Origin: Helicobacter cetorum MIT 00-7128
Lineage (GTDB): Bacteria; Campylobacterota; Campylobacteria; Campylobacterales; Helicobacteraceae
NCBI RefSeq assembly: GCF_000259255.1
Contig: NC_017737.1
Location: forward strand, 1,116,001-1,180,000
DNA: 64,000 nt
Direction: 5' to 3'
The notes below the pieces were generated by a model. It was not told the origin of the DNA, searched no databases, and saw only the letters and a program-made list of their open reading frames with translations. The position numbers and the translations under genes are program-made. How positions within the stretch are numbered: position 1 is the first letter of the stretch; each line of letters begins with the position of its first letter. Positions 38,010 to 47,815 of the stretch are shown here, piece by piece.

Positions 38010-38039
38010 TTAATCATGTCTTTTAAAAGACATGATTAA
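38010..38039 (-). terminator. Perfect 30-bp palindrome after typA
   Basis: Two 15-base arms, TTAATCATGTCTTTT and its exact complement, with no spacer, six bases after the typA stop codon on the minus strand. As RNA it would fold into an 11-13 bp stem with a small loop. No U run follows on the typA side, so it may be a 3'-end stabiliser or a protein-binding site rather than an intrinsic terminator. Confidence 0.5.
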
Positions 38040-38045
38040 GTGCGT

Positions 38046-39845
38046 TTATTTCTTTGCCCTTTTTCTCATATTGGGGTCTAAAATCTTTTTTCTAATCCTG
38101 AGATTTAAAGGCGTAACTTCTAAAATCTCATCTTCTTCAATCCATTCTAACGCCCTTTCTAAAGCCATGGTTCTTGGTGGAGTGAGTTTAATCGCATCAT
38201 CGCTCCCACTAGCTCTCATGTTGGTTAAATGCTTGGACTTAATAGGGTTAACATCTAAATCATTATCTCTACTATGCTCGCCTATGACCATGCCTACATA
38301 AACCTTAGTTTGTGGATTGATAAAAAGCACGCCTCTTTCTTGGATATTAAAGAGCGAAAAAGCGGTTGCTTCGCCATTTTCCATACTAATTAACGCCCCA
38401 TTTTTGCGAGATTCCACACTCCCACTAAACTCTCTAAATTCTAAAAAGCTATGGTTCATCACGCCTTCACCCTTAGTGTCGGTCAAAAACTCACTTCTAT
38501 AGCCTATAAGACCCCTTGCAGGAATTTCAAATTCTAATCTTGTATAGCCATCACTCATAGGATTCATGGCTTTCATCTCGGCTTTTCTCTTGCCTAATCT
38601 CTCAATGATAGCCCCACTAAAGTCTTGGGGAGTGTCAATCACTAAATGCTCAAAGGGCTCGCATTTTTTACCATTCTCTTCTTTAATAATCACTTCAGGG
38701 CGTGAAATACTAAATTCAAACCCTTCACGGCGTAAATTCTCCGCTAGGATTGTGATTTGTAATTCCCCACGCCCACTCACTTTAAACTTACCTTCGCCCA
38801 TTTCTTCGCATTTCATAGCGATATTAGTTTGCATTTCTTTTAATAATCTGTCTTTAAGTTTGTTAGCAGTTACATGCTTTCCTTCAAGCCCTGCTAGGGG
38901 GGAATCATTGACTGCAAAATACACGCTCATAGTAGGCTCTTCTAAATGCATGGGGTCTAGTGGAATAGGATTATTTGGATCTACCACGCTATCACCTACA
39001 TCCATTGCATTAAATCCGGCAATCGCCACAATATCGCCCGCATGGGCACTTTCAATCTCGGTTCTTGCTAGTCCTAAAAAGCCTATAAGTTTAGTGATAC
39101 GCCCACTCTCTTTGCTCCCATCACTCTTCATTAAAAGAACGCTCTCATTCTTTTTAACCGAGCCATTAAACACTCTAGCGATACCAATTTTTCCCACATA
39201 ATTATCATAATCAAGCGTAAAAATTTGCATTTGCAATGGTTCGCTAGCACTTCCGCTAGGACTTGGCACATGCTCTAAAATCGTTTCAAATAAAGGCTCT
39301 AAACTTTTCTTTTCATCATCTAAATTTTTCATCGCATAGCCATCTCTAGCAGCAGCATAAACTACAGGAAAATCTAGTTGCTTATCATTAGCCCCCATGG
39401 CTACAAATAAGTCAAAAACCTCATCTACTACTCTATCAGGCTCAGCGGCAGGCTTATCAATTTTATTCACCACAACAATGGGACAAATTCCAAAGCTCAA
39501 AGCCTTTTTAACCACAAATTTGGTTTGAGGCATAACTCCTTCTTGAGCATCTACTAAGAGCAAAACGCCATCTACCATTTTTAAAACCCGCTCTACTTCG
39601 CCCCCAAAATCAGCGTGTCCGGGAGTGTCAATAATATTGATTTTAGTGTCTTTATAATGAATGGCAGTGTTTTTAGAAAGGATAGTAATCCCTCTTTCTC
39701 TTTCTAAATCATTGCTATCCATAACCCTTTCATCTACCTTTTCTCTCTCACTAAATGTGCCAGATTGAGAGAGTAAGCCATCTACTAAAGTGGTTTTTCC
39801 ATGGTCAACATGCGCAATTACGGCGATATTTCTAATATTTTTCAT
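38046..39845 (-). CDS. typA: Ribosome-associated GTPase TypA/BipA
   Basis: Translational GTPase of the EF-G superfamily involved in ribosome assembly and stress adaptation. G1 AHVDHGKTT, switch region [12 protein letters not shown]3 [17 protein letters not shown]4 NKIDKP, then the BipA-specific C-terminal domains ([18 protein letters not shown]). 599 residues. Start at ATG 39845 behind AGGACA; a 14-codon longer frame has no support. A TATAAC -10-like element lies near 39881-39876. Confidence 0.95.
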   Translation of the reverse strand: MKNIRNIAVIAHVDHGKTTLVDGLLSQSGTFSEREKVDERVMDSNDLERERGITILSKNTAIHYKDTKINIIDTPGHADFGGEVERVLKMVDGVLLLVDAQEGVMPQTKFVVKKALSFGICPIVVVNKIDKPAAEPDRVVDEVFDLFVAMGANDKQLDFPVVYAAARDGYAMKNLDDEKKSLEPLFETILEHVPSPSGSASEPLQMQIFTLDYDNYVGKIGIARVFNGSVKKNESVLLMKSDGSKESGRITKLIGFLGLARTEIESAHAGDIVAIAGFNAMDVGDSVVDPNNPIPLDPMHLEEPTMSVYFAVNDSPLAGLEGKHVTANKLKDRLLKEMQTNIAMKCEEMGEGKFKVSGRGELQITILAENLRREGFEFSISRPEVIIKEENGKKCEPFEHLVIDTPQDFSGAIIERLGKRKAEMKAMNPMSDGYTRLEFEIPARGLIGYRSEFLTDTKGEGVMNHSFLEFREFSGSVESRKNGALISMENGEATAFSLFNIQERGVLFINPQTKVYVGMVIGEHSRDNDLDVNPIKSKHLTNMRASGSDDAIKLTPPRTMALERALEWIEEDEILEVTPLNLRIRKKILDPNMRKRAKK

Positions 39846-40026
39846 AAATGTCCTAACAAGCAAAATTAAGCTAGAAGTATAACACAATATGGGGGTATAA
39901 TAGCCCTAGATGTTGGAATTTTTTAGTTAAATCTTTTTTTGTAGAATAAGTTTTTGATATTTTTAAGAAATATTTATCCATGTAATTTTATAGCATAGAA
40001 TTGTCAAGTTGATAGTCTTTGACACC

Positions 40027-40445
40027 ATGTATAGAACCGCCCCTAAAACCTTTATTTCTTTAGATGAGAAAACCGCAAGGAAGCAGCCCTAAGGTATCAT
40101 TTAAAGCAAGCTTTAGAGAGAAGTCATAGTGTAGAAGAATTTACAAACACTTTAAAGCTAAGCGCTCAAAAATCTAAATTCTCTAATGAAACGATGAAAA
40201 AAATTGAAGAGATTACAAGCGGAGTCAAAACTGCGAGTGAAGAGATAAAAGAGCAAGCTTTAGATTTTTCACATATCAAGTTAAACAACAATGAGATTAA
40301 GGAGCTTTTAAATAACCAAGAAATTCCTACAAGCGGTAAGGGAGCCATTACTTTTGGTAGAAATAATTTAAATTCTGAAATAGTAGAGTTTTTGCATAAA
40401 AACAGCAAGAAAATGATTATTGAAAAAGCTACACTAAAGAATTAG
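40027..40445 (+). pseudogene. Decayed mobile-element gene, first fragment
   Basis: Remnant in at least two frames. An ATG at 40027 starts TAPKTFISLDEKTARK in one frame; the continuation KEAALRYHLKQALERSHSVEEF is in another frame, open to the stop at 40445. Helical, Lys/Glu-rich sequence with KLNNNEIKELLNNQEIP, the beginning of repeat unit 1. The coding content plainly continues in a third frame after 40440. It looks like the C-terminal part of the very large DUF3519/helicase-type proteins carried by Helicobacter integrative elements; this link is inferred from memory. Confidence 0.6.
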
Positions 40446-41287
40446 AAGTTTTAAAAGACGCTCATTTCTCACACCCAAACAATGTAAGAGCGAGTTTAGA
40501 CTATCAAGCTATCAATCATATTCTAAAACGGCATGGAGTCAACTCAAACAATGCTAAAGCTGGAGAAGTGCCAATCAGCTATGATGACTTAGCTAATTAT
40601 AGGAATTTTATTGATAATGCAGACGCTGTTTTTAAAACCATAGATAACGAAAATAAAAATGTTGTTATAGGTTTTAAGCAAGTAAATGGCTATTATGTAG
40701 TGGTGGAGCAAGTCAATAGTGGCAAAAATGAACTAGCACTAAAAAGCATGTATAAATCAAATGGAAGTTTTAAGAATAACACGAGTTATAAAGCATTGCA
40801 AGACACCAAACCCTCTAAGGGCGACCATGAGTTGAATGCACATGGCGATGTCTATGACAATTCTACCACAAACTTAAGCCCTTTAGAGTTAGCCAACCTA
40901 GAAAAACAACAAAAACTAGCTAAAGAGCAAGAATTAAAAGAGCTAGAAAGCCAAAGATTACAAGAAAAAATCCAACAACAAGAATTAGAAAACAAAAAAA
41001 TAAGAGATGCCAAAAATTCTACTTTAGGCAAGAGCGAACTAGACAGAGAGATAACTAAGAATGCAGAAATACCTTTTAAAGAGCTAGAAAACGCCCCTAA
41101 AAATGCAAAAGAAAAAGAAAAATCATATAATGAAAGCTTTGAAACTAAAGCTAAAGATGAAAAAATGCCCAAACTCTCTTTTAACGAGATTAAAGAACTG
41201 ATTGATAAAAGCCCACGATATGGCGATTCAATGGATATTATAGGAAATAATAAAGTTACGCCTGAAGTGGTGGAAATACATAGATAA
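40446..41287 (+). pseudogene. Decayed mobile-element gene, second fragment with nuclease-like repeat unit 1 and coiled coil
   Basis: Open frame KELEVLKDAHFSHPNNV... that directly continues the previous fragment after a frameshift; an internal ATG at 40568 gives a 239-codon ORF. It holds domain copy 1: DYQAINHILKRHGVNSNNA, ISYDDLANYRNFIDNADAVF and FKQVNGYYVVVEQV. This pattern resembles the phage/ICE-associated Barnase-EndoU-ColicinE5/D-RelE-like (PBECR) toxin nucleases. A Lys/Glu/Gln coiled coil follows, then KLSFNEIKELIDKSPRYGDS, which begins unit 2. The frame breaks at about 41270. Confidence 0.6.
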
Positions 41288-41699
41288 AAACAACAAAAGA
41301 GTTGCAATTGAGAAACTAGAGCCTAGCATAGCTAAAGAATTAGGTTTAAAACATATTAATAATGCTAGAGCAGTGATAGATTATAGCGCTATCAAACACA
41401 CTTTAAAAAGACATGGAGTAAATTCGCCTAATGCTAGATTAAGCAAACAACCGCCAATAACTTATGATGATATAGCCAACTATAGAAAAATAGCCAATAG
41501 CGCTGATGAAGTTATCAAAACAAGGGGAAACAACAATGAATTAAGGATTTTAAGCTTTAAGCAAGAGAATGGCTATTATTTCATAGTGGAACAAGTCAGT
41601 AAAAAACATAATGAAATCAGCCTTGTTACAATGTTTAAAGAGAATGGAAATTATAAGAATGGTAACACCTATATTGAAACGACTAAAAACTCAAATTAG
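41270..41699 (+). pseudogene. Decayed mobile-element gene, third fragment with nuclease-like repeat unit 2
   Basis: After another frameshift the coding reads WKYIDKNNKRVAIEKLEPSI and then domain copy 2: DYSAIKHTLKRHGVNSPNA, ITYDDIANYRKIANSADEVI and FKQENGYYFIVEQV, ending at TAG 41699. The only in-frame ATG (41373) lies inside the domain and has no good RBS. Copies 1 and 2 are clearly homologous over about 150 residues. Confidence 0.65.
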
Positions 41700-41827
41700 C
41701 CACCACCATAAGGATAAACCTTTTGTGCTTTGGATTATTAGTCCAACGCTAATTCGTTTTGCCTTTAGTCTAGTGCGGATTATAGCATAGTTTTTAGTTT
41801 GCAAGATTTTTTAAGGCGTTTAAAGAA

Positions 41828-41977
41828 ATGTTTGCTAAAACAAGCGCTAATTTTCATAACCTAAATAATGACGCTACGCTTAAAAATTTCAATCTAGCCC
41901 CCTATCTAACTGATTCATTAGATACCACCGCCAAAATGCTAGAAAGTGGCAATAGAAGTGATAATTTTAAAAAATAA
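41828..41977 (+). pseudogene. Fragment of a mobile-element gene
   Basis: 49 codons (MFAKTSANFHNLNNDATLKN..., open a further eight codons upstream) ending in TAA just before the next gene. No upstream ribosome binding site and an abrupt beginning suggest the 3' end of a longer gene. Function unknown. Confidence 0.4.
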
Positions 41978-41990
41978 GGAGCAACAAAAT

Positions 41991-42215
41991 ATGTCAAGCA
42001 TAACTAACACTTTTTTAAGAGAGCAACTCTACATTGTCGTTAGGAGAGTATTCAACAAACACCACATTAACCTTAACTTTGAATTTAACGATATTTTAGG
42101 CTATAAAATAAAGAATTATCGCCTAGAAATCACTCTAAAAAGAAAGAAATCCCATACCTTAGAGCTCTTTTATCAAATCCATTTAGCAAGAGATAGATAT
42201 ATTAAGACTATCTAG
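41991..42215 (+). CDS. Small hypothetical protein, 74 aa
   Basis: Starts MSSITNTFLREQLYIVVRRV behind a strong AAGGAG nine bases upstream. Basic protein with amphipathic strands (LRLEITLKRK pattern) and no transmembrane segment. A longer frame from 41946 lacks an RBS. It appears intact although the genes to its left are decayed; I do not recognise the family. Confidence 0.6.
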   Translation: MSSITNTFLREQLYIVVRRVFNKHHINLNFEFNDILGYKIKNYRLEITLKRKKSHTLELFYQIHLARDRYIKTI

Positions 42216-42293
42216 AGCTTATATATCTCAAGTTTAATAATTCTTCAAAATAAGAAAGCTTTAGTTTTTTTAAGATAGTAGTTGTATTCAAAA

Positions 42294-42368
42294 TGGCTCC
42301 AGATGTAGGATTCGAACCTACGACCAAGCGGTTAACAGCCGCCTACTCTACCGCTGAGCTAATCTGGA
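42294..42368 (-). tRNA. tRNA-Asn (GTT)
   Basis: The minus strand begins TCCAGATTAGCTCAGCGGTA and ends with an encoded CCA. The acceptor stem TCCAGAT pairs with ATCTGGA. The anticodon loop CTGTTAA has anticodon GUU, and GGTTCGAATCC is the T arm. 75 nt. Decayed mobile-element genes lie on its 3' side. Confidence 0.97.
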
Positions 42369-42391
42369 ATATCGCTCAAAAAAGAAACAAA

Positions 42392-42420
42392 ATTATAATA
42401 GATTTTTTTGATAATGTCAA
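42392..42420 (-). promoter_or_regulatory. Consensus vegetative promoter for tRNA-Asn
   Basis: On the minus strand TTGACA (42420-42415) and TATAAT (42397-42392) are separated by exactly 17 bases. Such a full -35/-10 pair is rare in Helicobacter, where -35 elements are usually poor, and fits a strongly expressed stable RNA. Confidence 0.85.
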
Positions 42421-42800
42421 GAGAATTGTAGTGTTTTTTAAAAAGCATACTAATTTTTATTGTAAGGTTTGGCTTTTAGGGGGTAAAATTCCCTAATGTC
42501 ATATGCAAATATCTAAAAATCTAAAGATTTTTCCTACAAAATGTATTATTGATTTTTGCGCTTATGTGGTTATATGCAACGAGAATAACTCCATGAATCA
42601 ATAAGATATTAAGCTGTTTTTTATATTTTTCATACTTTAATGTTTTTTTAATTTTGAAACTTTAAAAAGTTATTATATAAAGTAGAACCTTTGCAAGATT
42701 TATCATTAAGTGTCGGTCTTGCTGATATTGGCGCTAATTATAAGACTATTAAGAAGAAGTAAAATTTTAATATATTATCTATTAAAATTTAATATGTTTA
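42421..42800. other. Intergenic region between tRNA-Asn and the wbpB-like gene
   Basis: AT-rich, with no complete gene. From 42658 to 42762 an open frame reads VEPLQDLSLSVGLADIGANY then TIKKK stop, which looks like the last ~34 codons of a lost gene; it has no start. The rest holds nothing I can recognise. Confidence 0.45.
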
Positions 42801-43745
42801 TCAAACTCTCAAACACTTAGCGCACAAAGGGTGGCAATCTTCATGGGGGTTGCTTAAAGAAAGATTACGCATATTATAGGTTAGTTGGATAGACGGAGTT
42901 GCATCATCTAAGCTATACCCCCCCTCAAAGAAAATGTGTCTATAGCTTTTAATGTGTAAATCATCAAAGCCATGGGTTAAGTCAATTTCTTCGCCCTCCA
43001 TAACCATGTTGCGATACACTTTTTGATTGGCTACGCCCATATGCTCTGGATTGATAGATAAAAACCACTTGATTTTTGCATGTTCTAAAGTAAGCACTCC
43101 TCCTACACAATCAGGTTGCTCCATATCTAGGGTATTATCCAAAACATCTCCAAATAAATACAATAATGCATCAAAAATATGAACTCCAACATTAGTGGCT
43201 AACCCACCACTTCTATCTATATCCGCTTTCCATGATGAAAAATACCATTTCCCACGCACCGTAATATAGGTGAGCGTAATATCAAAAACTTTATTGGGGT
43301 TTTTCTCTAATTCTTGTTTAATTTTTTCTTTTAGCATCATTACGCTTGGGTGCAAGCGTAATTGTAAGATACTAAAAACTTTTTTTTGATACTTTTTTTC
43401 TAGGTCTTTTAAATCTTGTATTTCGCTAGGGTCTAAAACTAAAGGTTTTTCACAAATGACATTCAAACCATGTTGCAAACCAAAACGAATATAATCAAAA
43501 TGTGTGTGATTAGGGGTGCAAACGCTTAAATAGTTTACTTCCTTACCCTCATTTTTAGACCTTTCTAAATAACTTTCTAATTCCTCAAGGCTTGTAAAAA
43601 ATTCTGATTCTGGGAAATAGCTATCTAGTATCCCCGCACTATCATGAATGTCAAATGAACAATCTAAGGTATGACCAGTTTCTTTGATAGCCTCTAAATG
43701 TTTGGGGGCTATATAGCCTCCTGAGCCAATCATTGCAAAGAGCAT
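42801..43745 (-). CDS. Gfo/Idh/MocA sugar-nucleotide dehydrogenase (WbpB/WlbA-like)
   Basis: NAD-dependent oxidoreductase; H. pylori HP0679 is annotated as LPS biosynthesis protein WbpB, which oxidises UDP-GlcNAcA derivatives. 314 residues. Rossmann start MLFAMIGSGGYIAPKHLEAI, the CEKPLVLD motif with catalytic Lys at about residue 98, and DRSGGLATNVGVHIFDALLY with the active-site His (about 175-195). Strong RBS AAAGGAG. The substrate is inferred from family only. Confidence 0.85.
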   Translation of the reverse strand: MLFAMIGSGGYIAPKHLEAIKETGHTLDCSFDIHDSAGILDSYFPESEFFTSLEELESYLERSKNEGKEVNYLSVCTPNHTHFDYIRFGLQHGLNVICEKPLVLDPSEIQDLKDLEKKYQKKVFSILQLRLHPSVMMLKEKIKQELEKNPNKVFDITLTYITVRGKWYFSSWKADIDRSGGLATNVGVHIFDALLYLFGDVLDNTLDMEQPDCVGGVLTLEHAKIKWFLSINPEHMGVANQKVYRNMVMEGEEIDLTHGFDDLHIKSYRHIFFEGGYSLDDATPSIQLTYNMRNLSLSNPHEDCHPLCAKCLRV

Positions 43746-44006
43746 GTAAAACTCCTTTAATCAATTTGCGTTTTTAGCACTTGTTTGATTGCATGTTAGC
43801 AAAAGAATGGATAATTTTTCTTTAGATTGCATTGCTTGTTGAACTTTTTAGGCAAATTTAATCATTTATCTTAATGACTATTGATTGAATTTACTTTTGA
43901 TTAGCCTTAATGATAAGAAGATTAAGATTTTTATTAAGTATTAAAAGTAGGGGATGCAACTATTTTTGCACCTCCAATAAAATACTCATTTGATTATATG
44001 TTGTGA

Positions 44007-46373
44007 TTACTGACAATTGTGGCATTCTATAGAGCGGTCTAGAACACTTTTTTCATCTAAAGTTGGGCTTTCAGAGCGTAAATAATAAGTGGATTTTAGT
44101 CCTAATCTCCAAGCGAGCGTGTAAATTTCATGCAAGGTTTTACCGCTTGCACTTTCTATGCGTAAGAAGACATTGGTGCTTTGCCCTTGGTCAATCCACT
44201 TTTGACGCACCGCTGCAACTTTGATTAAATCTTTAGCATCAATATCATAAGCAGATGTATAAAAATTCCAAGTTTCTAAGCTCAAATTAGGCACAACTAC
44301 AGGAATCAGTCCGCTCAAATTTTCTTCAAACCATTTTTTCTTGTAAATAGGTTCAATCGTCTGAGTGGTGCCTACTAAAATTGAAATAGAGCTAGTGGGA
44401 GCAATCGCCATTAAATAGCCATTACGCATGCCATTTGCTTTGACTTTTTCTTTGAGACTTTGCCAATCGCAAGTGTAATCAAAAAGCCCTCTTTCTGTAA
44501 GCTTTAAGGCTTCTTTATTCGCTTTATCAATCGGAAAAATACCTTTACTCCACTCTGAGCCTTCAAAATCCTTATAAACCCCTTTTTCTTTGGCTAAATT
44601 CGCACTTGTATCAATCGCATAATAGCTGATTTGCTCCATTAAACAATCAATTTTTTCTAAATGCTCTTTAGAACCCCAAGCGATTTTATTTTCTGCAAGC
44701 ATTTGTGCTTCACCCATAACGCCTAGTCCTATCGCTCTGTTTTGTAAATTTGTGGCTTTGACTTTGCGGTTAGGATAGAAGTTCAAATCAATCACATTAT
44801 CTAATAGCCTCACCATAATAGGCACGACCCTTTTAATATCTTCTTCAGTGTTAATCTTGCTTAAATTGATACTTGCTAGATTACACACAGCCGTTTGCCC
44901 ATCTTTTGCAACCTTAGTAGCGATATAGATTTGCTTGCCCTTAAGGGTGTCTGTGCTAGTGAGCTTGTTGGCATATTTAGTGATATGACTATCTGTGGTA
45001 ACTAATTCTTTTTCTTCAAAAAACTCTATGGTGCCATCAGTGTATTCCACTTGCATATAGTAGTGGTTTGGTGCGGTATTTTGAAAAATCTCAGTGCATA
45101 GATTAGATGAGCGTATAATTCCTGCATGAGCGTTTGGATTACACCTATTTGCGTTGTCCTTAAAAGCTAGAAAAGGTAAGCCTGCTTCAAAATAATTCAT
45201 TAAAACCTTTTTCCATAAGTCTTTAGCGTTAATGTATTCTTTAATGATTGTGGGGTTTTTTTCATACTCTAAATAGCGTTTTTCAAACTCTTCTCCATAA
45301 AGTTCAGCCAAATCTTTACACTCATAAGGGTCAAACAAAGTCCACATAGCATCTTCTAAAACCCTTTTCATAAATAAATCACACACCCAAAGAGCTGGAA
45401 ATAAATCATGGGCTCTTCTTCTCTCATCACCACTATTTTTTCTTAAGTCAATGAACTCCATCACATCAATGTGCCAAATCTCTAAATACACCGCAATCGC
45501 ACCTTTTCGTGTGCCTAGCTGGTCTACTGCAATAGCCACATCATTAGCGATTTTTAAGAATGGAATCGTGCCTGCACTGGCATTTTTATGCCCATCAATA
45601 TAACTTCCAATGGAACGCACTAAAGAAAAATCCCAGCCAATGCCCCCACCATATTTGGATAATAACGCCATTTCTTTATAGCTATCAAAAATCCCTTCAA
45701 TATTATCAGGCGTGCTACCAATATAGCATGAGCTTAGTTGGTGCTTTGTAGTGCGAGCGTTTGCTAGAGTTGGGGTTGCACACATCGCTTCAAATTTGCT
45801 TAAAACTTCATAAAACTCCAAAGCGATTTTATTAGGTTCTTCTTCGTTTTGAGCTAAAAACATTGCAATGCTCATAAACATGTGCTGGGGTAATTCAATA
45901 GGGTTATTGTCTGTATCTTTTAGTAAATAGCGGTCATACAAAGTTTTAATACCCAAATAGTTGAATTGAAAATCCCTTTCAGGCTTGATTTGACTATTCA
46001 AAAATTCCAAATCAAATTTCTCTTTAAAGCCCTTGAGCATGCGATTTTTTTCTTCAGCGTTTTCAAAATACTCTTTCAAATGTTTATAGCCCGTAAAACC
46101 GCTCACTTTATGATATAAATCATATAAAAAAAGTCTTGAAGCTACAAAACTCCAGTTAGGCGTGTCAATATCTATCTTATCTACAGCGGTTTTAATTAAG
46201 GTTTGCTGGATTTCTTCGGTAGTAATCTTATCTCTAAACTGCAACCTTGCATCTACTTCTAGCTCACTTTGGCTCACGCCTTCTAAATTTTCTGTAGCAT
46301 CTTTAGTGTATTTTTGAATCTTTGTAATATCCAAAGGTTCAATACGCCCATTGCGTTTAGTTACCGTAATCAA
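44007..46373 (-). CDS. nrdA: Ribonucleoside-diphosphate reductase alpha subunit (class Ia)
   Basis: Reduces ribonucleotides to deoxyribonucleotides with the NrdB radical subunit (not in this window). ATP-cone near the N-terminus (ITVTKRNGRIEPLDITKI), active-site cysteines in LSSCYIGS, NLCTEIF and AVCNLASINLS, and the C-terminal redox tail ending ECHNCQ. 788 residues. The start is TTG behind AAGGATAAG, giving the expected N-terminus. Confidence 0.95.
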   Translation of the reverse strand: MITVTKRNGRIEPLDITKIQKYTKDATENLEGVSQSELEVDARLQFRDKITTEEIQQTLIKTAVDKIDIDTPNWSFVASRLFLYDLYHKVSGFTGYKHLKEYFENAEEKNRMLKGFKEKFDLEFLNSQIKPERDFQFNYLGIKTLYDRYLLKDTDNNPIELPQHMFMSIAMFLAQNEEEPNKIALEFYEVLSKFEAMCATPTLANARTTKHQLSSCYIGSTPDNIEGIFDSYKEMALLSKYGGGIGWDFSLVRSIGSYIDGHKNASAGTIPFLKIANDVAIAVDQLGTRKGAIAVYLEIWHIDVMEFIDLRKNSGDERRRAHDLFPALWVCDLFMKRVLEDAMWTLFDPYECKDLAELYGEEFEKRYLEYEKNPTIIKEYINAKDLWKKVLMNYFEAGLPFLAFKDNANRCNPNAHAGIIRSSNLCTEIFQNTAPNHYYMQVEYTDGTIEFFEEKELVTTDSHITKYANKLTSTDTLKGKQIYIATKVAKDGQTAVCNLASINLSKINTEEDIKRVVPIMVRLLDNVIDLNFYPNRKVKATNLQNRAIGLGVMGEAQMLAENKIAWGSKEHLEKIDCLMEQISYYAIDTSANLAKEKGVYKDFEGSEWSKGIFPIDKANKEALKLTERGLFDYTCDWQSLKEKVKANGMRNGYLMAIAPTSSISILVGTTQTIEPIYKKKWFEENLSGLIPVVVPNLSLETWNFYTSAYDIDAKDLIKVAAVRQKWIDQGQSTNVFLRIESASGKTLHEIYTLAWRLGLKSTYYLRSESPTLDEKSVLDRSIECHNCQ

Positions 46374-46424
46374 AACTTATCCTTGCATGTTTTTCTAGTT
46401 AAAAAAGTCTGTATTATAGTCTTA

Positions 46425-47717
46425 TTATTTTTTAAAAAACTTAAAATAGCCATTTTCAAAGTTGGTTTGAGTAGCACGAGAAGTCGTTAGTGAACCACTA
46501 GGAATATCTTTAGTTGCTGTTGTGCCACTACCTATTAGGACATTAGAGCCGATATTTATGGGAGCCACAAGCTGGCTATCGCTCCCTATAAAGACATTTT
46601 CGCCAATAATCGTTTTATGCTTGTTCTTACCATCATAATTACAAGTAATTACACCTGCTCCGACATTCGTGTTTTTTCCTATCTCACAATCTCCTAAATA
46701 ACTCAAATGAGACGCTTTAACGCCTTGAAAATGAGCGTTTTTAGTTTCTACGAAATTTCCTATTGTGCTTTCTTTTAACATGCATTTAGGACGCACATGG
46801 GCAAAGGGTCCTATGCTACTATTAATAATTTCGCTATCTTCTATAACGCTATAGGCTTTAATGTGAGCGTTTTCTATTTGGCAAGTCCCACTCAAACGCA
46901 CCCCTTGTTCCAAGATACATTCACCTTTAAAGTTAACGCCTTTTTCTAAGTAAATGCTACTTGGTAATTGCATAATAACCCCTAAATCCATAGCATTCTT
47001 TCTCAATCTTTCTAACATAATCTCTTCAGCTTTAGCTCTCTCTGCTTGGCAATTTACCCCCAAAAAACATTCTTCTTCTAATAAAATTGCATCAATCTTT
47101 TCATTTGTGCCTAGTGCAATTAAATCTGTGAGATAGTATTCTGATTGAGCGTTTTGATTTTCTAACTTGGATAGATTTTGTTCTAAAAACTTTCTTTCAA
47201 ACAAATACACTCCAGCATTCACGCTTTTAATTTCTTTTTCTTTAGTATTAGCGTCCTTTTCTTCTATAATCTTTTTAACTTGATTATTTTCTAAAACAAT
47301 GCGTCCATAACCTTTAGGATGAGCCAAATTTAGCATGCCTATGGCGTTATTGTTGCTTTCTAATAGGGGGGCTAGAGCGTTTTTAGTGATTAAGGGCATG
47401 TCCGCATTCAAAATTAAAATTTTTTCATATTTGGTAGGAATAGGCGTTTTATCTTCTCGCATGATAGCCCCCCCAGTGCCTGAATACTTTTCTACTAATT
47501 GCGTGTGGAAAACCACTTTATCAAAACGCTTTATGACCGCTTCTTTAATACGCTCTTGTTGATGGTGTAAGATGAGATGCACATCATCACTAATTGAAAA
47601 AGCTACTTCTAAAATGTGAAACAACATAGGCTCTCCACAAATAGTGTGTAAGCTCTTGGGCAAGCTAGAATGCATGCGAGTGCCTTTGCCAGCGGCTAGT
47701 ATGATTACAGAAAGCAT
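46425..47717 (-). CDS. glmU: Bifunctional UDP-GlcNAc pyrophosphorylase / GlcN-1-P acetyltransferase
   Basis: Makes UDP-GlcNAc for peptidoglycan and LPS. N-terminal uridyltransferase with [18 protein letters not shown] at residues 7-24; C-terminal left-handed beta-helix acetyltransferase with hexapeptide repeats and [17 protein letters not shown] (acetyl-CoA and substrate site). 430 residues, with a shorter C-terminal tail than E. coli GlmU. Confidence 0.95.
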   Translation of the reverse strand: MLSVIILAAGKGTRMHSSLPKSLHTICGEPMLFHILEVAFSISDDVHLILHHQQERIKEAVIKRFDKVVFHTQLVEKYSGTGGAIMREDKTPIPTKYEKILILNADMPLITKNALAPLLESNNNAIGMLNLAHPKGYGRIVLENNQVKKIIEEKDANTKEKEIKSVNAGVYLFERKFLEQNLSKLENQNAQSEYYLTDLIALGTNEKIDAILLEEECFLGVNCQAERAKAEEIMLERLRKNAMDLGVIMQLPSSIYLEKGVNFKGECILEQGVRLSGTCQIENAHIKAYSVIEDSEIINSSIGPFAHVRPKCMLKESTIGNFVETKNAHFQGVKASHLSYLGDCEIGKNTNVGAGVITCNYDGKNKHKTIIGENVFIGSDSQLVAPINIGSNVLIGSGTTATKDIPSGSLTTSRATQTNFENGYFKFFKK

Positions 47718-47770
47718 TGAAATCCTTAAATTTAGGGGGTTATTTTAGGGAATTTTAACATGCATTGTCT

Positions 47771-47776
47771 TATAAT
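47771..47776 (+). promoter_or_regulatory. -10 element for fliP
   Basis: TATAAT 45 bases before the TTG start of fliP. It lies inside a longer open frame, which supports the later start for FliP. Confidence 0.5.
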
Positions 47777-47815
47777 TTGGCTTGTGTTTTTAATCAAATG
47801 TTTAAGGCTAGAATT

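Larger units (their letters stand above)
37527..38045. other. Intergenic region between res and typA
   Basis: About 520 bases, AT-rich, between convergent genes. It holds a perfect stem after res (37646-37672) and a perfect palindrome beside typA (38010-38039). A 46-codon open frame from a GTG near 37861 (CFLCGARLRID, then a Lys-rich stretch) ends at 38003; it has a poor RBS and no recognisable family, so it may be a gene remnant. I see nothing else. Confidence 0.5.

Noticed and set aside
38566-39201. 211-codon open frame on the plus strand inside typA
   Set aside because: Antisense to a conserved GTPase; Ser/Pro/Leu-rich composition typical of shadow frames.
40166-40408. 80-codon minus-strand ORF in the decayed element
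   Set aside because: The plus strand carries the recognisable domain pattern; the minus ORF is Ser/Leu-rich noise.
40852-41307. 151-codon minus-strand ORF in the decayed element
   Set aside because: Mirror of the Lys/Glu/Gln coiled coil, giving a Ser/Phe/Leu-rich translation without motifs.
42293-42496. 67-codon plus-strand ORF over the tRNA-Asn region
   Set aside because: It is the reverse of the tRNA and its promoter; the tRNA structure explains the sequence.
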